Below, in pieces: positions 45,097-59,259 of a stretch of 64,000 bases of DNA. The stretch's first letter is position 1. Every line of letters begins with the position of its first letter. Both the position numbers and the translations under genes were made by a program. Below the pieces are notes generated by a model. That model worked only from the letters and a program-made list of their open reading frames with translations. It was not told where the DNA came from and searched no databases. Origin of the DNA: Phoronis australis (lineage: Eukaryota; Phoronida; Phoronidae); NCBI GenBank assembly GCA_002633005.1, contig NMRA01000142.1, positions 666,860-730,859 of the forward strand, given 5' to 3'.

Positions 45097-47304
45097 CCCT
45101 GGAGTAAAGTAGTTCGGCATGCACTGAGCTATAAGCGATGTTTTAAAAGTTATTGACATCTAATTTAGTCACTGTGTGTTATTTAAAGATGTTTCACTGT
45201 AGCTTAGTTGTATATTAAAATAATTATCCACGGGGTATTCTTAACTCTGATCAGCGTTTTTAAATCACCGAGTATATCAATATGCAGTCGTTTATCTTCA
45301 ATTGTACCCAATGTTTGTAGTTTTTAAAAATCGAAAACCAATCTTGGTTGTTTTTTTTCATCTGAATATAGATGTGGTATTGATTTTTGATGAAAACTGT
45401 TGGTTAATGCATTTTGAAAATTTGACGGTATGTACAGGCAGAGATGTTTACTATAGTTTACAGTCAGGTAATTATTAATACTGAATTGGGTCTTGCTAGC
45501 ACCGGACAATGAGGTCATCACAACCGAGTCCGACTCTGGCGCCGCGCTCTCTTTGATCCCGGTAAAAGCCGCTTAGAAGGACCAGCGGTGAAAAATCACG
45601 CATATCTTTAGAAATGCGTGACTTTCGTGTAAGCGTATCATTCATGGCATGTAATATTATCGTACTCATGATCAAAAATGGTGAAGACATTCAGTCACAT
45701 GAACAGCAGTTTGCTGCATCATAAAATTTAGTGATAGCGAAATAACAAATATGGCGAAGAACCGGGCCCAATAAAAAAAACTATGTCAGTGTCTTTTTTA
45801 TAATTATTTAACAATGACCGTGTATAAATACAACAGTCTAGCATGAATTCTAACTAAACAATTTTTGTTTAGTACAGTAAAAATTCTTCAATTTGGGCAC
45901 GGAAACTCTCACAAAAATGAATGTTTTGTCATTCCAGAATTTTGGACAAGGACAATTTGGCATTCATCATACTTCTGAAACTTCAGACACTGCGTTTTCA
46001 AGAGACACAGAGTGGGTAATTTTGCCATGGTACCAGTGATTCTTGAACTTGGAATGACCAATATTGTCGATTTCGAGAATGTGAGACATAAGCTCCACTC
46101 ATGAGCAAAATAATTAATTTTTCAGTCTCGTATTTGATGATAATTTTTACCTTAATACAGAACTCATTGTGATTCATTCGCAGGATCTTCTATTCCACAA
46201 GCCACTTCACCGAATTCAGGACATTTTAAAGCCTTTTTACATATGTGATTCGGATTCTGAATTCATATTAGGCTTTAAAATAACCGTACAACCCAAACCT
46301 CAGGGTGAAAGCAAACATGCATCGAGGCAACCCAGTTCCCACCAGCATGCAACTTTACATATGTTTTCAATGGCTAAATGTTAACTGAAGTTCAATAAAG
46401 ATCATCATGTGTATGCTACGACTGACAACATGTAGCTTACGATTGCATTGATATAACCAAATTATATTTGTCGAATGTTTTGCACTAAAACGTGACAATG
46501 TTTCGGATAAAAAACTGGACCTAGCTGAGTGAGCGATCGAGGTAAGATCGAAAACCCAAACATAGCCTCCTTCCTTCAATTACTTAACAGATGTAATCAG
46601 GATGGACAATAATTTAATTCACCCTCCTGAAACTTGTTGGCTTTCAAACCCCAAAAATATGATAATGACATTGGCTCCGCCTCTGTCATTGTCATATGTT
46701 GGGATCTGAAAACCAACATATTGACCTCAGTAGAAGTCAATAATTATACAAGAAAGCACACACAGAATAGATTTCATTGCAGCACAAGGACCAACAAAAC
46801 AACAATGGACAAGAATTTCAAGTCCATGTCCCAAATTTTTGCACTAAACCATGACAGAATATGAAATATCGACACCTTAAACAATATAGTAAAATAAGGA
46901 AAAGCCAACAGTTGGTTGATAAATGGCCACCAATGGTGTCTCTTGTGACGGTTAACCATATATATGGCTGAGCTGAAGGAGAAACCAGCAAACTGGATTG
47001 AATAGACAAGAGACTGATAAGAACCAAAGTGAAGCCAACTGATGAGTACAGGTAAGTCTAGATGTTTATTTGACACTTCTGACAACACACCGACATGGGA
47101 GCCAATTACAAAAAGATGGCAACAGGAAGAAATCAATAATAACGCAAATCAACTTCAAACATTTCAGCATTGCACATACAAGATACAGGTTCCAAGATTT
47201 CGCATTCTTAAAGTGTACAGTCATTTCTTGCTCGTTACAATCTCATTACTAATTTAGACCTTCAATAGTTTCAATGATTGCCGACCGTCATTGTAATCCC
47301 TTTC
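45097..47304. repeat. Second copy of the ~2.2-kb direct duplication
   Basis: Starts with CCTGGAGTAAAGTAGTTCGG like 42880 and ends with ATTGTAATCCCTTT like 45094, then continues into unique sequence. Confidence 0.93.
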
Positions 47305-47726
47305 TTGTATTTCTTTATATAATCTCATTATTATTTTATTTCTTTAATCATTTCAATGGTAGCCGACCAACATTGTAATCCTATTTTTTTGTATTTCTGA
47401 CATTTAAAAAGTTACCACATGTGGCTACTCATTCCTACAACACACTGTGCTTTTCGTGTGGTTTTGTCGTTTTAGTCTTTTCTTTAATGTGGAATTGCGC
47501 GCTCATTCCTTATCTCTGTGAATGCTTGGCCAAATTAGTTAGAAACACAACACATAGCGATGATGTGAATATGAAGTAGGTTGAAAATTGCCAAGATTTT
47601 CACTACGAGTTTTGCGGCGAAAATGATCTGCCGCAAATCATTGGTGTCTATTATTGGATAGTTGCTCAGTGGATTCAACCTATGTCACACAAATCTGTTG
47701 CATCAATTGGAATGCAGTGAACTCTT

Positions 47727-47828
47727 GTCTAAGATTTAAGAAACATACCTTCATTCGAATTCATATGGTTCCAAAATGTCTAAGATTTAACAAACATATG
47801 TTCATTCGAATTCATATGGTTCCGAAAA
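47727..47828. repeat. 51-bp tandem duplication
   Basis: Two adjacent units, each containing TCTAAGATTTAA-AAACAT and TTCATTCGAATTCATATGGT, with a few differences. Confidence 0.8.
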
Positions 47829-49477
47829 CTAAATTTCAGCTTGTTTCATAAAAACTTAGCCAGATTCTTAATTATGAAGGGAATTTATTCCAATCTTTCC
47901 GGCGCCATGGCCTAATTTTTATTGAAAATCCCTATTGGATACTGACTGTTCAACACCTAACTTGAAAAAGCAGTGTTACACCTATCACATGGCGCGGCGT
48001 GACACAGGAAACAACTACGTTAGTTCACAACAAAACACGGTGCGACAGCCAAAATATCTGCACAAATGCAGCTCCGACAGCTTAGTCAAAAACATTGCTC
48101 TTTTTAGAAACGGCCACGTCCGGAGCAGTGCAGCAGGTTATCGTTTACATATTCAGGGTGGCTAAAAAGGTAGGTAGGGATAATTTTAGGAGTGCAATCC
48201 GCGTCATTGACGCACTGTGATTGCTTAGCTTGGTCCAACAATTAAAATTGGAAGAGAAAAGAGACAAAAATCAACATGGCAAACGGGTTCTCCAAATTGG
48301 CCCATAGACTTCAGAGGCCATGTGGGTCAATTCACTCGTGTCCATGTTTTTCTAAAATGATCCCTGGATAGGTGGTAGCGATATCAAACAACAGTCACAC
48401 CTGGGCAGAGTTTGCTGCACAAAATAGTATTATCAGATAATTTATTACGATTGCACTCTTTCAATTTTGTTTTAACGACCATGCTGACGTAAGCACTTAG
48501 CCCCTATTTTTGGCCATTTTTTTAAATATGAGCCCAATGCTTGGCTAAGCACTGCTCCTCAATTTGTGAGAATTTCTAATTAAACGACCACACCTCAGGC
48601 TAGAGCCCACCCATAATTTACTTTAATAAATTGATTTTCAAATCCTTAAAGTGTGCTTTTAAATAAGGAAACCGGGTCAATTTCGAATTGCAGTGTGGTC
48701 ATCATAAACGTATTCTTTAGTGCATTAAAAACAGCCTGGTAGTTGAAATTGACAATTCCGCCTTCTCTAGTCAGCCACAGTCTCATTCTACGCAAAGAAA
48801 CTATTTTCCAAACGAATCCGACTTTTCCCGATGTTAAACGCCATACAGCGAATTTGTTTTATGCCGCTGAAGGCAAGTTTTTACTAATGACATGCATGAT
48901 GGGGTGACATGCCGCTTTGTGGGTGACCTATGTTTCCCACATATGGCAATGAATACATGCCATAATACTCAGAGCAAAGGCAGCAATCTCAAGTCACCCA
49001 ATGATGGAAATCCCCACAGTATTTCGAGGCTTTTTATTTCACGTAAACATTAATTACCGATATTAAATACGTAAGCAACATAAGTCATGAACATTTTGAT
49101 GAGGAACTTGCACTGCATTGCTGCTGCGCATCAATATGTAATTCTGCTAGGGCAAAACTTCACGGATTTTTTTCGACTTTGAAGCCGAGCATATAGCAGG
49201 TAAGTCCTTAAGAAGTCACGGGTATTTTTAAATGTGTATTTTCTCCAATTTCAGCTGCCATACAAGTTTAGCTATTAGAATACACGTGTTGAGACCAAGA
49301 AAGAGCCAATTCAACTTTCGCGTCGCAACTAGCCTTGCGACAAATTCCTTGAGCTCGAAAACGGGTGTACTACTACTTACAAACCCCCAACTGGAACGTC
49401 GGGTGGCACTGTTTTGGTTCCCATTGAAAAGATTACATGCCTATTTTCAATACCCACAAATCACTTCCCACTTTGGA

Positions 49478-49545
49478 TTTTAGCTCTACTGGCAAAGTGT
49501 TGGACTGCAAACACTAGGATCTTGGGTTCAAATTAGTCTTGTAGC
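49478..49545 (+). repeat. tRNA-Cys-like SINE head or tRNA pseudogene
   Basis: An A-box-like TAGCTCTACTGG (49481-49492), a GGACTGCAAACAC anticodon region with GCA, and a B-box-like GGTTCAAATTA (49525-49535) follow the order of a tRNA-Cys. The acceptor stem does not pair and the T-stem is damaged, so it is not a working tRNA. Confidence 0.5.
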
Positions 49546-50849
49546 CAACCTCAAAAATGTACACAACATTTTCTTCAAAAATGTCACTTTAAGTGCCCTA
49601 AGCCTCAACCTAGATGAGTAGGTAAGCTGACCTCAACAAATGATGTACAAATCGTTAACCTTTGTAAATAAGTATGCTTAGCCTTTCATCCTAATTAGCA
49701 TTTAGCACCGTCTTATTAAGCAGCTTAAGGTTAAAAATGTTCCATCATGAACCTAGGACCTTTGTTACAGAAATAAAGTTTATTGATTGCAGTAAGAATT
49801 CTAACAGATAAAAATGAGACAGAACACAAGTAAATGCACATTCTTGCTTGCTTGCAATTTCACAAAAAAGGAAATCAATTCATTAACTCTCACAAGTTTC
49901 TTTGTCAAGACAGCTAACGGTTTTTAACATTTACAGGAACTGAGAGATCACCTGTGATTTGTGTGGCGGCAGGCAAGATGCAAATGCCCCTTTAAATTGC
50001 TGATTGGCAACTTCACTATTGGAAACATATCGATACGCAACTTCATGATTGGTTAGTTTGAAGTTGCTTTTGTCAGCGGAGATTGGCTAGTTTGTAGCAA
50101 ATGTTGTTTTATTTGGGATACAATGTAATGACAAAGTGGAATTTCATCCACCAGTAACTGAATTTCTCTGGAAAATAAAATGTCACAGAAACGTTACCTC
50201 ACTTGGTTTGTAGGCAGCCCTTTGTTAAATTCACACACGGGCGGTTGCCGATGCTTGGTTTCACAACTAATTTTGCACACCGATCAATTACGAAGCCTAC
50301 TTACTCACTTTATTTGCATATCCCGAGTATCGGGGAGAACTTTTTTTCGCGCAAAATAAATGGAGATTACAGTACAGTCAAAACACTATCACATAACATG
50401 CGATAATTCCGGGCATTTGCAGGAATGTAGTAAGCCCTTGTACACTGAAAATGTTTGTTTTCTGCAACTAGTTTTGTCCAAAACTGAAAATTCTTAACAG
50501 TGTGAACAATCCTGGGGCTTCATTTAGAACCCAAGAGGTCCTCTTCCACACGACAGACATGGAAAAACCACCAACCATTCAAAATCTTGATAATCACAAC
50601 ACCCACTGGCAGGCAACTGGTGAAAAGAGGTACCTGAGAGAGTGCTAAAAGATGAGCACTAGGCGAGAAAATACCGCTTTCACTCTAACCCGAGACGATA
50701 CGCAAGAGGGATACATACTCACCAAGCTGGCAACATCTCACTAACAGTTACCACAATGGGAAAAATCTCTGAGAAATCTCTCTGAGAAATCTTCACACAG
50801 TACTCACATATGTAACAGTTACTACATTCGACATAAAAGCCAGCCTTAC

Positions 50850-50966
50850 CTGTCTGGTATTGACAACAGGTAACACCACGGCTATAGCAGCGCCATGGAA
50901 CATGTGCATACTCAGTCTGAACATCATCATAACAAACTTGCTCGGTGGCGCCATCAGCAGGAATAT
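50850..50966 (-). CDS. TMEM164: TMEM164 exon 2
   Basis: This 117-nt exon (39 codons, phase 0 on both sides) lies between the acceptor TTTTCCAG and the donor CAG|GTAAGG. It reads IFLLMAPPSKFVMMMFRLSM, then HMFHGAAIAVVLPVVNTRQ. The IFLL-APP, MHM-G and PVVNTR motifs are diagnostic of TMEM164. It encodes residues 118-156, a membrane segment following the catalytic-cysteine motif. Confidence 0.95.
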
Positions 50967-51301
50967 CTGGAAAACAAAAGAATGCTTCGAGTAGTAATAT
51001 CCAATGATATGTTACACTCCAAGATCTTAAGGGTCTCTTAACACCATTTACAATAGGTAGGCAAACATAAGTCTAGCGTTGTCAGCCTGCTTGAAGTTTA
51101 GCACAGTGCATATTCAGAGTGGCTACATCAATTTACCAAAAATTCAAAAACAACCAATTTTCACGGCAAAAAAGCCACAGAGTCTCCTGAATGTTATACA
51201 AAAATGTACTTTAATCTTTAGTATGCACGATTAAAATTTGCAAGACTCTCAGTGGAATTAAACTACCGTTAAAAAACTTGGACTAATATTTCTGGTAAAA
51301 G

Positions 51302-51563
51302 ACCAGAGGTAATGACATCAATTCATACACCACCAGAGGTAATGACATCATCAATTCATACACCACCAGAGGTAATGACATCATCAATTCATACACCACC
51401 AGAGGTCATGACATCATCAATTCTTACACCACCAGAGGCAATGACATCATCAATTCACAGTATCGCCACCAGAGGTCATGACATCATCAATTCTTACACT
51501 ACCAGAGGCAATGACATCATCGATTCATACACCACCAGAGGTAATGACATCATCAATTCAAAC
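51302..51563. repeat. 33-bp minisatellite, eight units
   Basis: The unit CCACCAGAGGTAATGACATC-ATCAATTCATACA is repeated eight times. The first unit is 3 bp short and the fifth carries a short interruption. The unit is a multiple of three, so the plus strand stays open and encodes an 11-residue repeat, but the array is in an intron and antisense to the gene. Confidence 0.95.
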
Positions 51564-52248
51564 ATGAGAATAAGCGTAAATGTGAGAACGAATTATGGGA
51601 TATAATCCAGTGTTCCTGTACCATAATCAGAGATTTTTCATTTCAAGTGCAAGGCTAATGTCTTGGAACTGCAGAATGCAGTCCCAATCAATAAGCACTC
51701 TTTGATTCATTTATCAATAAGCAATGCTACCCTGTGAAGAAGTTCAACCAGTTGTTCTCAAATGGCTACTCTAATGTTTGTCTATCACAAACAAACAATA
51801 AATATTCTACTCACAACTCGATCACGGCTCATTAAATGAATTGGAGAATCACAATTAAGCAACTAATCAATAGCAACCCTGAGATGCGACAAAGCTCTTC
51901 AGTGTTATGCCAGCATGAAAGAGAATTCTTCTGAACCACGATTTTGGTGGCAAAACAGGCAATTTCTTTCCTTCTCAGACAATTTCTGTAGCGTAAATCA
52001 CTTGAACATCCTACTACACAGCAGTGCCGGAAATCCGACAGCATGATGATTGTAAAGAATTACTGAAAAAAACACTATGAAGCTTTACTGGGTTAAATCC
52101 CTCTCCAAGACACAAGTGAAATGTAGGTGGGGGTGAACGGACTCTACAGAATATTTCTTTTTACATATTTCACGTTGTCACTGACACATCACATTTGATC
52201 GACAAATGGTAATTTAATGACTGAATCAATCCAAAACAGGTCCCCCCC

Positions 52249-52272
52249 NNNNNNNNNNNNNNNNNNNNNNNN
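52249..52272. other. Assembly gap, 24 N
   Basis: Preceded by a run of C. Unlike the other gaps, no duplication of the flanks was noticed. Confidence 0.99.
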
Positions 52273-54236
52273 TAAAGTAGTGACAAACATGACAACTCTT
52301 TATTTTTTTAACGTATTTCCTTCCAATTATCGATCTATAGTACCATGATAAGAAAAATGCGAGTGCTAAAAGCACTGAGGCAAAACCCAGCTTCGCATTT
52401 CCCTTAAGGATTAAAGGATCTACAAACTATTTTCCCCGTTAAAAACATCAATTTTTGTGGTCTTCCAAAGCAATGTCGTGACCTTCTTACCCTCTGATTG
52501 ACTTGAAACTTGTTACAATAAAGCCCCTGGAATCCTCCCTTCAGTCAGGGAGGCCTGCCACAAGCATGATGAGCCTGGGTAGAATTCAGTAACGCAAGAA
52601 CTTCGTTGAAACGCAAGATTTCACGAGATTACGTGACGTACTGCCGTGTATTTTAAATGAGAACACGTGATTTTGGCTAGATTTTAGAGTGTTCCTAGCT
52701 TAGGTTCTAGCGTTACTGAACTCTACCCTGGCCTTCTCAAGTGCTATCAGATATCACTTCTAATCAGAGTAAGGAACAATATGAGGCCTGATTTTATAGC
52801 AGCATGTGGTCTAAATTAGTGACTTATTGACAGAAGCCCTATGTATATAGCACCTTTAAATGGCCAAGTAGAGAGATAACAAACTATGCTCAACGCTAGT
52901 CTTGTATTTTTTCCCAGAGAAAATACATTAATAAAAGCGAAGAAGTGCAAAATTTTGTGAAATAACAATCGATAAAGCCAAATATTTGCGTGGAAAGCGT
53001 ATAGAATTCAATTTTTGACTTATGTTCATTAGAGTAAGATTAATATTCTATTGATTTTATCTAATTAATTGATTAACTCTAGTCACCTTATGGGAGAACT
53101 CCTTTATCAGATATTTGACTTGAAGTCATAGTCCAACCACAAAAATGCAGGATCAACATTCTAATAGTTGATACAAAAATACTAGGATTTCATTACTTTT
53201 CTTTGACTGTTCTAGAGGACATTCCATGGCGGAACAAAATCAAAGTTATACGCGGGGGGGGGGGGTGCTGTTTTATTTGTACTGTTGAAACCGATGGTAA
53301 AATGACATTGGCAAGAGTGTTTTCAGTACTTGTTCAGTGCTGGCGGTGATCAAAAATATTTCTGACATACGACAAATTAGTTCCAAAAATAATCCAGACT
53401 CCAAAAGTTTTCGAATTCCACAACTTTTCCAAGACTCATTACTGCAATTAATTTTTTCCATGCTAAACTTAAATTCTATCACTTTTTAAACACAGGGTCA
53501 ATAATTCCTGATCTTTTCCCGACAGTTAATTAATACAATAATCGTAAGATTGAGTAAAATCTAACCAGTTCAGGACACAGTATTGTGGGTTTGTGAATAT
53601 TCATTTTTTCATCTTGTTCATAAAGGTTTTAAGTTGCACCAAATAAATGATTTTTAAAGTCTATACTAATTTCACTGACCACTGGACATTAAAATAAATT
53701 TAGAAGTCATTCGAAAAATGATGAAAATGAATTTAAGATATCCTAACTTGATGAGAGGTTACCATACACATATGGTAAATCCTGTCACTTAACACCCATA
53801 TAAACATGCTTGGGCATGATCTAAACTTGGAGTGAGCTTTTTAAATACTATTAAGATTCCGCATGAGATGCAGTGACCTTTCACCAAATTCCAAACACAC
53901 TTGGCAAGAACTGGAACACATTAAACATGACTTCCAAATCAACCTTACCAGCTGTCACAAAGGATGTAATGATAACAGTCACGGCTTCCTCATTTAACAA
54001 CAAACACAAGTTTGGTCAAATATGTCTTTTAAAGAGGCTCATAATACACTTTCAAGCACCAGAAAAATTCATGTCAACACCCTCAGGGCACTTACAAGAA
54101 ATTGGGGTTGGACGCTTCACCCATAGAGGGCACTTAAATCAGAAATTTCAGGGGATGAGCGCTTAATCGAACATGAGTCACGCCTGAGCCCGACATTCGC
54201 CCTGGCCACCTTTTGGAAGTTCACAGATCCAAAATT

Positions 54237-54960
54237 CAGAAACTTTGTCGCAAGGCTACATAGTTGCCGATGCAAAAAACACCACTAGGAGACACTACAG
54301 TTGTAGGACCCGTCTGAAAATCAACGCCAGTTGTGCTCTTGAGAGTATAGAAATACATCTGGAAATCGCAGTTCAACCGATGAGTCAAGATGAAAAAATT
54401 ACCACTAGGTGGCGCAGCATAGCTGAGTCCGTCCCCCATTTGGAAAGGACTCGTCTTCATAATAGGCATTCTGAAGATACATAGTAGATACAAAGGTTGT
54501 CAGATCCCTCCAAAAGTCGTGGTCACTGGAAGTCTGACCAGACCAAAAATCAACATCAGCTGTGGTCTTGAGCAGGAACCCAAGTACACAACTCCAACTA
54601 TCATAAAGATCCTTCAGGTTTGGCAGGTAGGAAGGTGAATGCCAAAAGACAGACTCGTACAAAATAAAAATGTCCACAATGGGGGAAACAATACCTCAAA
54701 TCCATCCAAAATAGGGAAAGCCTTATTATCTTCTTAATAGAAGACATCTTGTCAAATTCATGAAAATTTGTTGAGGAACTCTGAAGATACAGAGACGGAT
54801 GTGGAATAACTATAATTGCCACCAAGGGACACGTGGTTAGTCAGATCCCTCTGCAGGACATCATCATATGCTGCCACATTCACAGATCCTTCAAAATTAC
54901 CACTGTGGGGCACTACAGTGGTCAGACTTGTAGGAACATAAATGTCAGACATGGTCTTCT
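54237..54960. repeat. Degenerate tandem array, unit about 250-300 bp
   Basis: The order 'ACCACTA-GAGACACTACAG', 'GTAGGACC-GTCTGA-AA', 'AAATCAAC-CCAG-TGTG-TCTTGAG' recurs about three times in diverged form (near 54283, 54510 and 54900). Alignment is by eye. Confidence 0.4.
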
Positions 54961-57900
54961 TAGCAGGAACACATCCTACTAATTGACATAATGATCCCTC
55001 GAGGGCAATGGCAGAGAGGCGGATGTCAAAAACAGGCTTGTAAATAAAAAATGACGACTAAGTGAAGCCGGATATGTTGAATTCGTTAGAGTCAAAAGTA
55101 AGGACAATGCCTTGTTTGAGCTTAAATGTTGTTGCCATTGTCTTCAGGGCCGTCCGCAGTATTCTCTTAATGGTTTAATGAACTTCATTGTCATCGTCCT
55201 CACTTCTTCAGCTGATTTCGCCAAGGGTCGTTCTTCACAGCGTTTTCATTTTGTAATGTTACAATTTCCCTAAAATTACTTAATTATAAGTTCCTTGAGG
55301 CGAAACTGAAAATAGCCGCCAATTCTGTTAAGTTAGAAACGGCCAGTTCGTGGCATGTACTGGAAAATGCATTCCACTGTCTGCCATTTACTTCACTTTG
55401 ACAACACTAGCCTGGACCTCCTTCACTTCAGAGTCATGTCGGGTTTGAGAGGTATCAACCATAAATGGACCCTCATACCCAGATTACATAAACACACCAC
55501 CATCATACCAACAACTCAATATGCAACATGTCAATGACGCAATTTAACTCCTACAATAATAACGATTACAGGATTACGTAGGCGAAATTGAAGGTTCACA
55601 ATTTGACAGTTTTTAGACAAAATTGCTTTGATGTGTCAGCACGACTTTTCTTTTAAACCGTCATCCGCTTGACATAGTGTTTCATTTATGCCTCAGTTTG
55701 AACACTGAACAGTCATATTGATGTGAGATTTTCTGCCTCCCACAAGTAACACCGAGAAATCAATTTTGTTTTTTGCAAGAGAACGAGAGCGTGTTCATGT
55801 AAATGATATTAGCCGCAAGCGCTATGGCTGTTTTAAAGCCATTGCATTTATAAATAGAAAAATGTCATGCACCTGTAGTGAGACAATACAACCGAATGCG
55901 ACTCAGCAGCCCAAGTTTGGTCCATACACTCGAGAAATTGGAGCCTGAAGGTTCAATTTATGGAAAAATCAGAAAAAAATAATCCAAACATGTATAGAAT
56001 TGCTGCAAATGAATGAATTTTTACTAATAACTTTAAAAAAAAACAGCTGCACAGTATAAACCGTGTGAAAATATGAAAAAACTTTCTTATTATTTTTGTC
56101 CAGAAACGACACCAAATCCCAAGAGAAGTCTCCCATGGCCATGGTCCTGGTCCCATCATTATCAAGTTTCCGTGCATGACTGATCACGAAATAATAATGG
56201 AACTAGTTGGAAAGAGGAGCATCATTTATTTATTTATTATTTATTAACGTAATATTTACAATGAGGGTAGCCCCATCAGTTCTCATTGATTTCCATGGGG
56301 ACCCATGGTCTTATGTTCGGAATAGATCTAACTCTGCAGCTTAAACAAGAAAGGAAAGACAAGAGGTGGGCGACTCGCATAAGAGAATCTAACTTTGACG
56401 AGTGGTTGGAGGAGGGACAAGAGCGAGGGGGCATTTGGAAGAAATGTGTGCCCTAATGCCCCTAAACCTAGTTAAACTTCATGGAATAGGCAGATGTACA
56501 TCTACTGTTTATCTATTTGGTTATTCTATTTGGTTATTTTTTGGCATCTCTGCACTGCAGTCACTGAAATCTTGAAATAAAGAGACGTGACTGAGCACCC
56601 CAATGTTACTTTCAGCAGCTGGGTGGTACTGACCTCAGCATGTCGTCAGGTATTTTTTCTTTACAAGTACAGCACGGTTGATCACTTAAGTTTATTTTAC
56701 TCTAAGCTGCACCACAGTTATCTTCATCCACTGGCAAAATCGTCTCTAGAGCAGTAAAAATAAGGTACTTCCAATCATTGATCACTAGATACAAAATGCC
56801 TAATTGGAGACAATGTCACAAAAGTTATAAAACCTGGAGACATTATTTCAAAAACTTCAAAAGGGAAATTTATTAATGTATACAAGTGAGTATACTAAGC
56901 TGGTGTTACAAGGGACTTGCTTTTCAATGACACTTGTGGGCTGAATATTTTAACCATTAATTTTTACCAGACTCCAAGATCAATATAATTTTAACCTAAA
57001 AATTCTACGAAAAGATACAATTTTAAGGTTATTACCTCAACAGCCACAATAAAAACTGTAGATCAAGGTGTCCCCACAAAATTTTTTTAGAGGATTTCCT
57101 CAGATTTCCTCGGAGTATTCCACACCAATTCCACACATGTTAATTCAATGCATAATATACTACGACAATAAACACTTATAGGGGTCCCCCATTTTGAGAG
57201 CCAATTTGATGCCTGTTGAATCAGTGGAGAAAACAATGCCTGGACCCTTGAATAACTGGGGCTATTACCTAGTACAGTACAACTGCAGTGAAAGTCTCGG
57301 AAGCCCAAAGTTAGGTAGATGGCACAGTACACATTGCACCTGTGTACACCTGTAACCAGGCCCTTCTTCTAAGCTCTACTGCCTTAGCAGCAAGCTGCAC
57401 CTGAGTGACATTTTGGTTTAGACTATGGTTATTTATTTTTAGATGTCCCTAAAAAATAAAAGGTGGCTTTTTTGAGAATCATAGACCTATGTTTGCGACA
57501 AATGTTTAGCAAAGATGCCACATCATGTCGCCATGACATTGTAATTTCGAGGCAAATAAGAAAATCGTGGGTAAAATGTCACAAAATCTTGCTCTAGAGC
57601 AATCACTGCATCAATGTTCACAAAACTTTACAAACCCTGGTCTACCAGGTACCATTTGTCTTCCGTTTAACATCAATTTCAACTCAATATTTTAGTTTCT
57701 CGTGGAAGACTGAATGGACTTTTTTTACACCCATTTAGTCCAAAAATGGGAAAAGTGTCTCAACTTCGTTCCTTCTCATGAATGGTGGAAAAAAGCACAT
57801 ATTTTCTCCAATTAATTTCAATTCTGACAAGATTTTGATGGTTCCAGTTTCGGTTAACTAATAAAGTATAAGGTACTGACATCTGAAGTTTTGGGCAACA

Positions 57901-58765
57901 GAATCCAAGAATTCGACACATTTTTTTGGAGTTGTAATTTTGTATCCTCTTCTTGGTTTAAATTAAATTCATGGACTAAAGAATTGTGACATACATCCCA
58001 AAATCTTAAATTGTATAAACCCAGCCTTTGGTAAATTCAATATTTTTGAGAATAGTCGTTTGCACCTTGATGAACTTGTATCTAAACAAAAACTTAATTT
58101 AATCACTTCAGTCCCTGTTTTGTCAAGTTCAAAAGGGATGTATTTGTTGCTTATAATAACATTGAAAAATTCATCTTCCTTTAGAATGAATAGTTCTAAC
58201 AAACGCATTTACGTCAATTCTACACCTATGTAGAACATTCATCTCATTAGGCACATCTGAAATTATTTGTAAGAAAAATATTCTAACCCTCACTTATTTT
58301 ACATGACGCTACTTAGTGGGAATTTCGTGACTCCCATAATCCACACACAGCCAGTTTCCCTAAGGGATAATCGACCCAAAGCCCTGTAATTAATTCCAGT
58401 AATGCACAACTTTTTAACTCTAATAAGGGCTGAACATTGTATATTCACCAATTAATTCATCCATTCGCATAGGATATCTCATGCTGATGCAAACATAAGG
58501 TGAAGGAGGTGACCTGAATGAGTGTCACGTCACAAAGAGTCATATGTGCAAAAGGGTGTTTCACAAATCATGGGGTAAAGTGCTCTTATATTGTTGGAAC
58601 AGAATAAAGTAAATTTCTGTTAATTGGATCACACTGGTAGCCCATAGACTGTATTTTGTTAATTGGCATACAGGCAGTTGGCTAATAAACTCAGTTAACT
58701 TTGCATACCAGTTCACTATGAAGTCTGTATGACTTGACACACCCTGACAATCAGGAAACTAAAGT

Positions 58766-59259
58766 GTCTTTCATACTAACGTCGATGTGTCGATGTTTTG
58801 GGGAGTTGCGGTCAGTATGAATGGTTAACTTTGGTCCTGGAGCGAAGTTAACAGCGCCAGTTAACTTCGCACTAAAAGAAATGGATTTAATAGCGAAGCA
58901 TCGGTGCTCCTGTGCAGTATGAACGGTGAAATTTGGTCCCATCGAAGTTATCGCCAGGTGCCACTATTATCGTCAACGATTAAAGTGTGGTATAGTCGCT
59001 AAAAGGTATTACATTTTGCGCGAATAATCACCAATCGAATTGAAAATAAGTTTTATACCAATTAGCACATGTAAATGCTCCCAAATTGTCACATTTAAAA
59101 AAACCTTAGTCAGCAGCGCTAATTTGCGATTACTTCGATGACAACAGGGTCACCTACCATTTACTTCGATATCCATTAACTACCCAAGCCAGTATGAACA
59201 GTTTAGTTAACTTCGCAGTTTAAGTCGATCAGATTGGAGTTAAGTCAGTATGAAAAGGC
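58766..59259. mobile_element. MITE with CTTTCATACT termini, ~490 bp
   Basis: The left end CTTTCATACTAAC and the right end GTTAAGTCAGTATGAAAAG are imperfect inverted repeats. Internal CAGTATGAA words and paired GTTAACTTCGC/GCGAAGTTAAC motifs give it a strong foldback potential. Confidence 0.5.

Larger units (their letters stand above)
37327..50849 (-). other. TMEM164 intron 2 (13.5 kb)
   Basis: Repeat-filled and without a nested gene that I can recognise. It contains a MITE-like start at 37928 next to an N at 38074, a short TGATGAAAATAAGGGT triplication (40333-40418), the 2.2-kb duplication (42880-47304), a 51-bp double repeat (47727-47828) and a tRNA-Cys-like SINE (49478-49545). Confidence 0.8.

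Noticed and set aside
44833-47257. Identical 71- and 60-codon frames at two places as a conserved gene pair
   Set aside because: They are identical because they lie in the 2.2-kb duplicated block, which looks like an assembly overlap.
51302-51563. CRISPR-like array
   Set aside because: Units are directly adjacent with no unique spacers, in a eukaryotic intron; it is a minisatellite.
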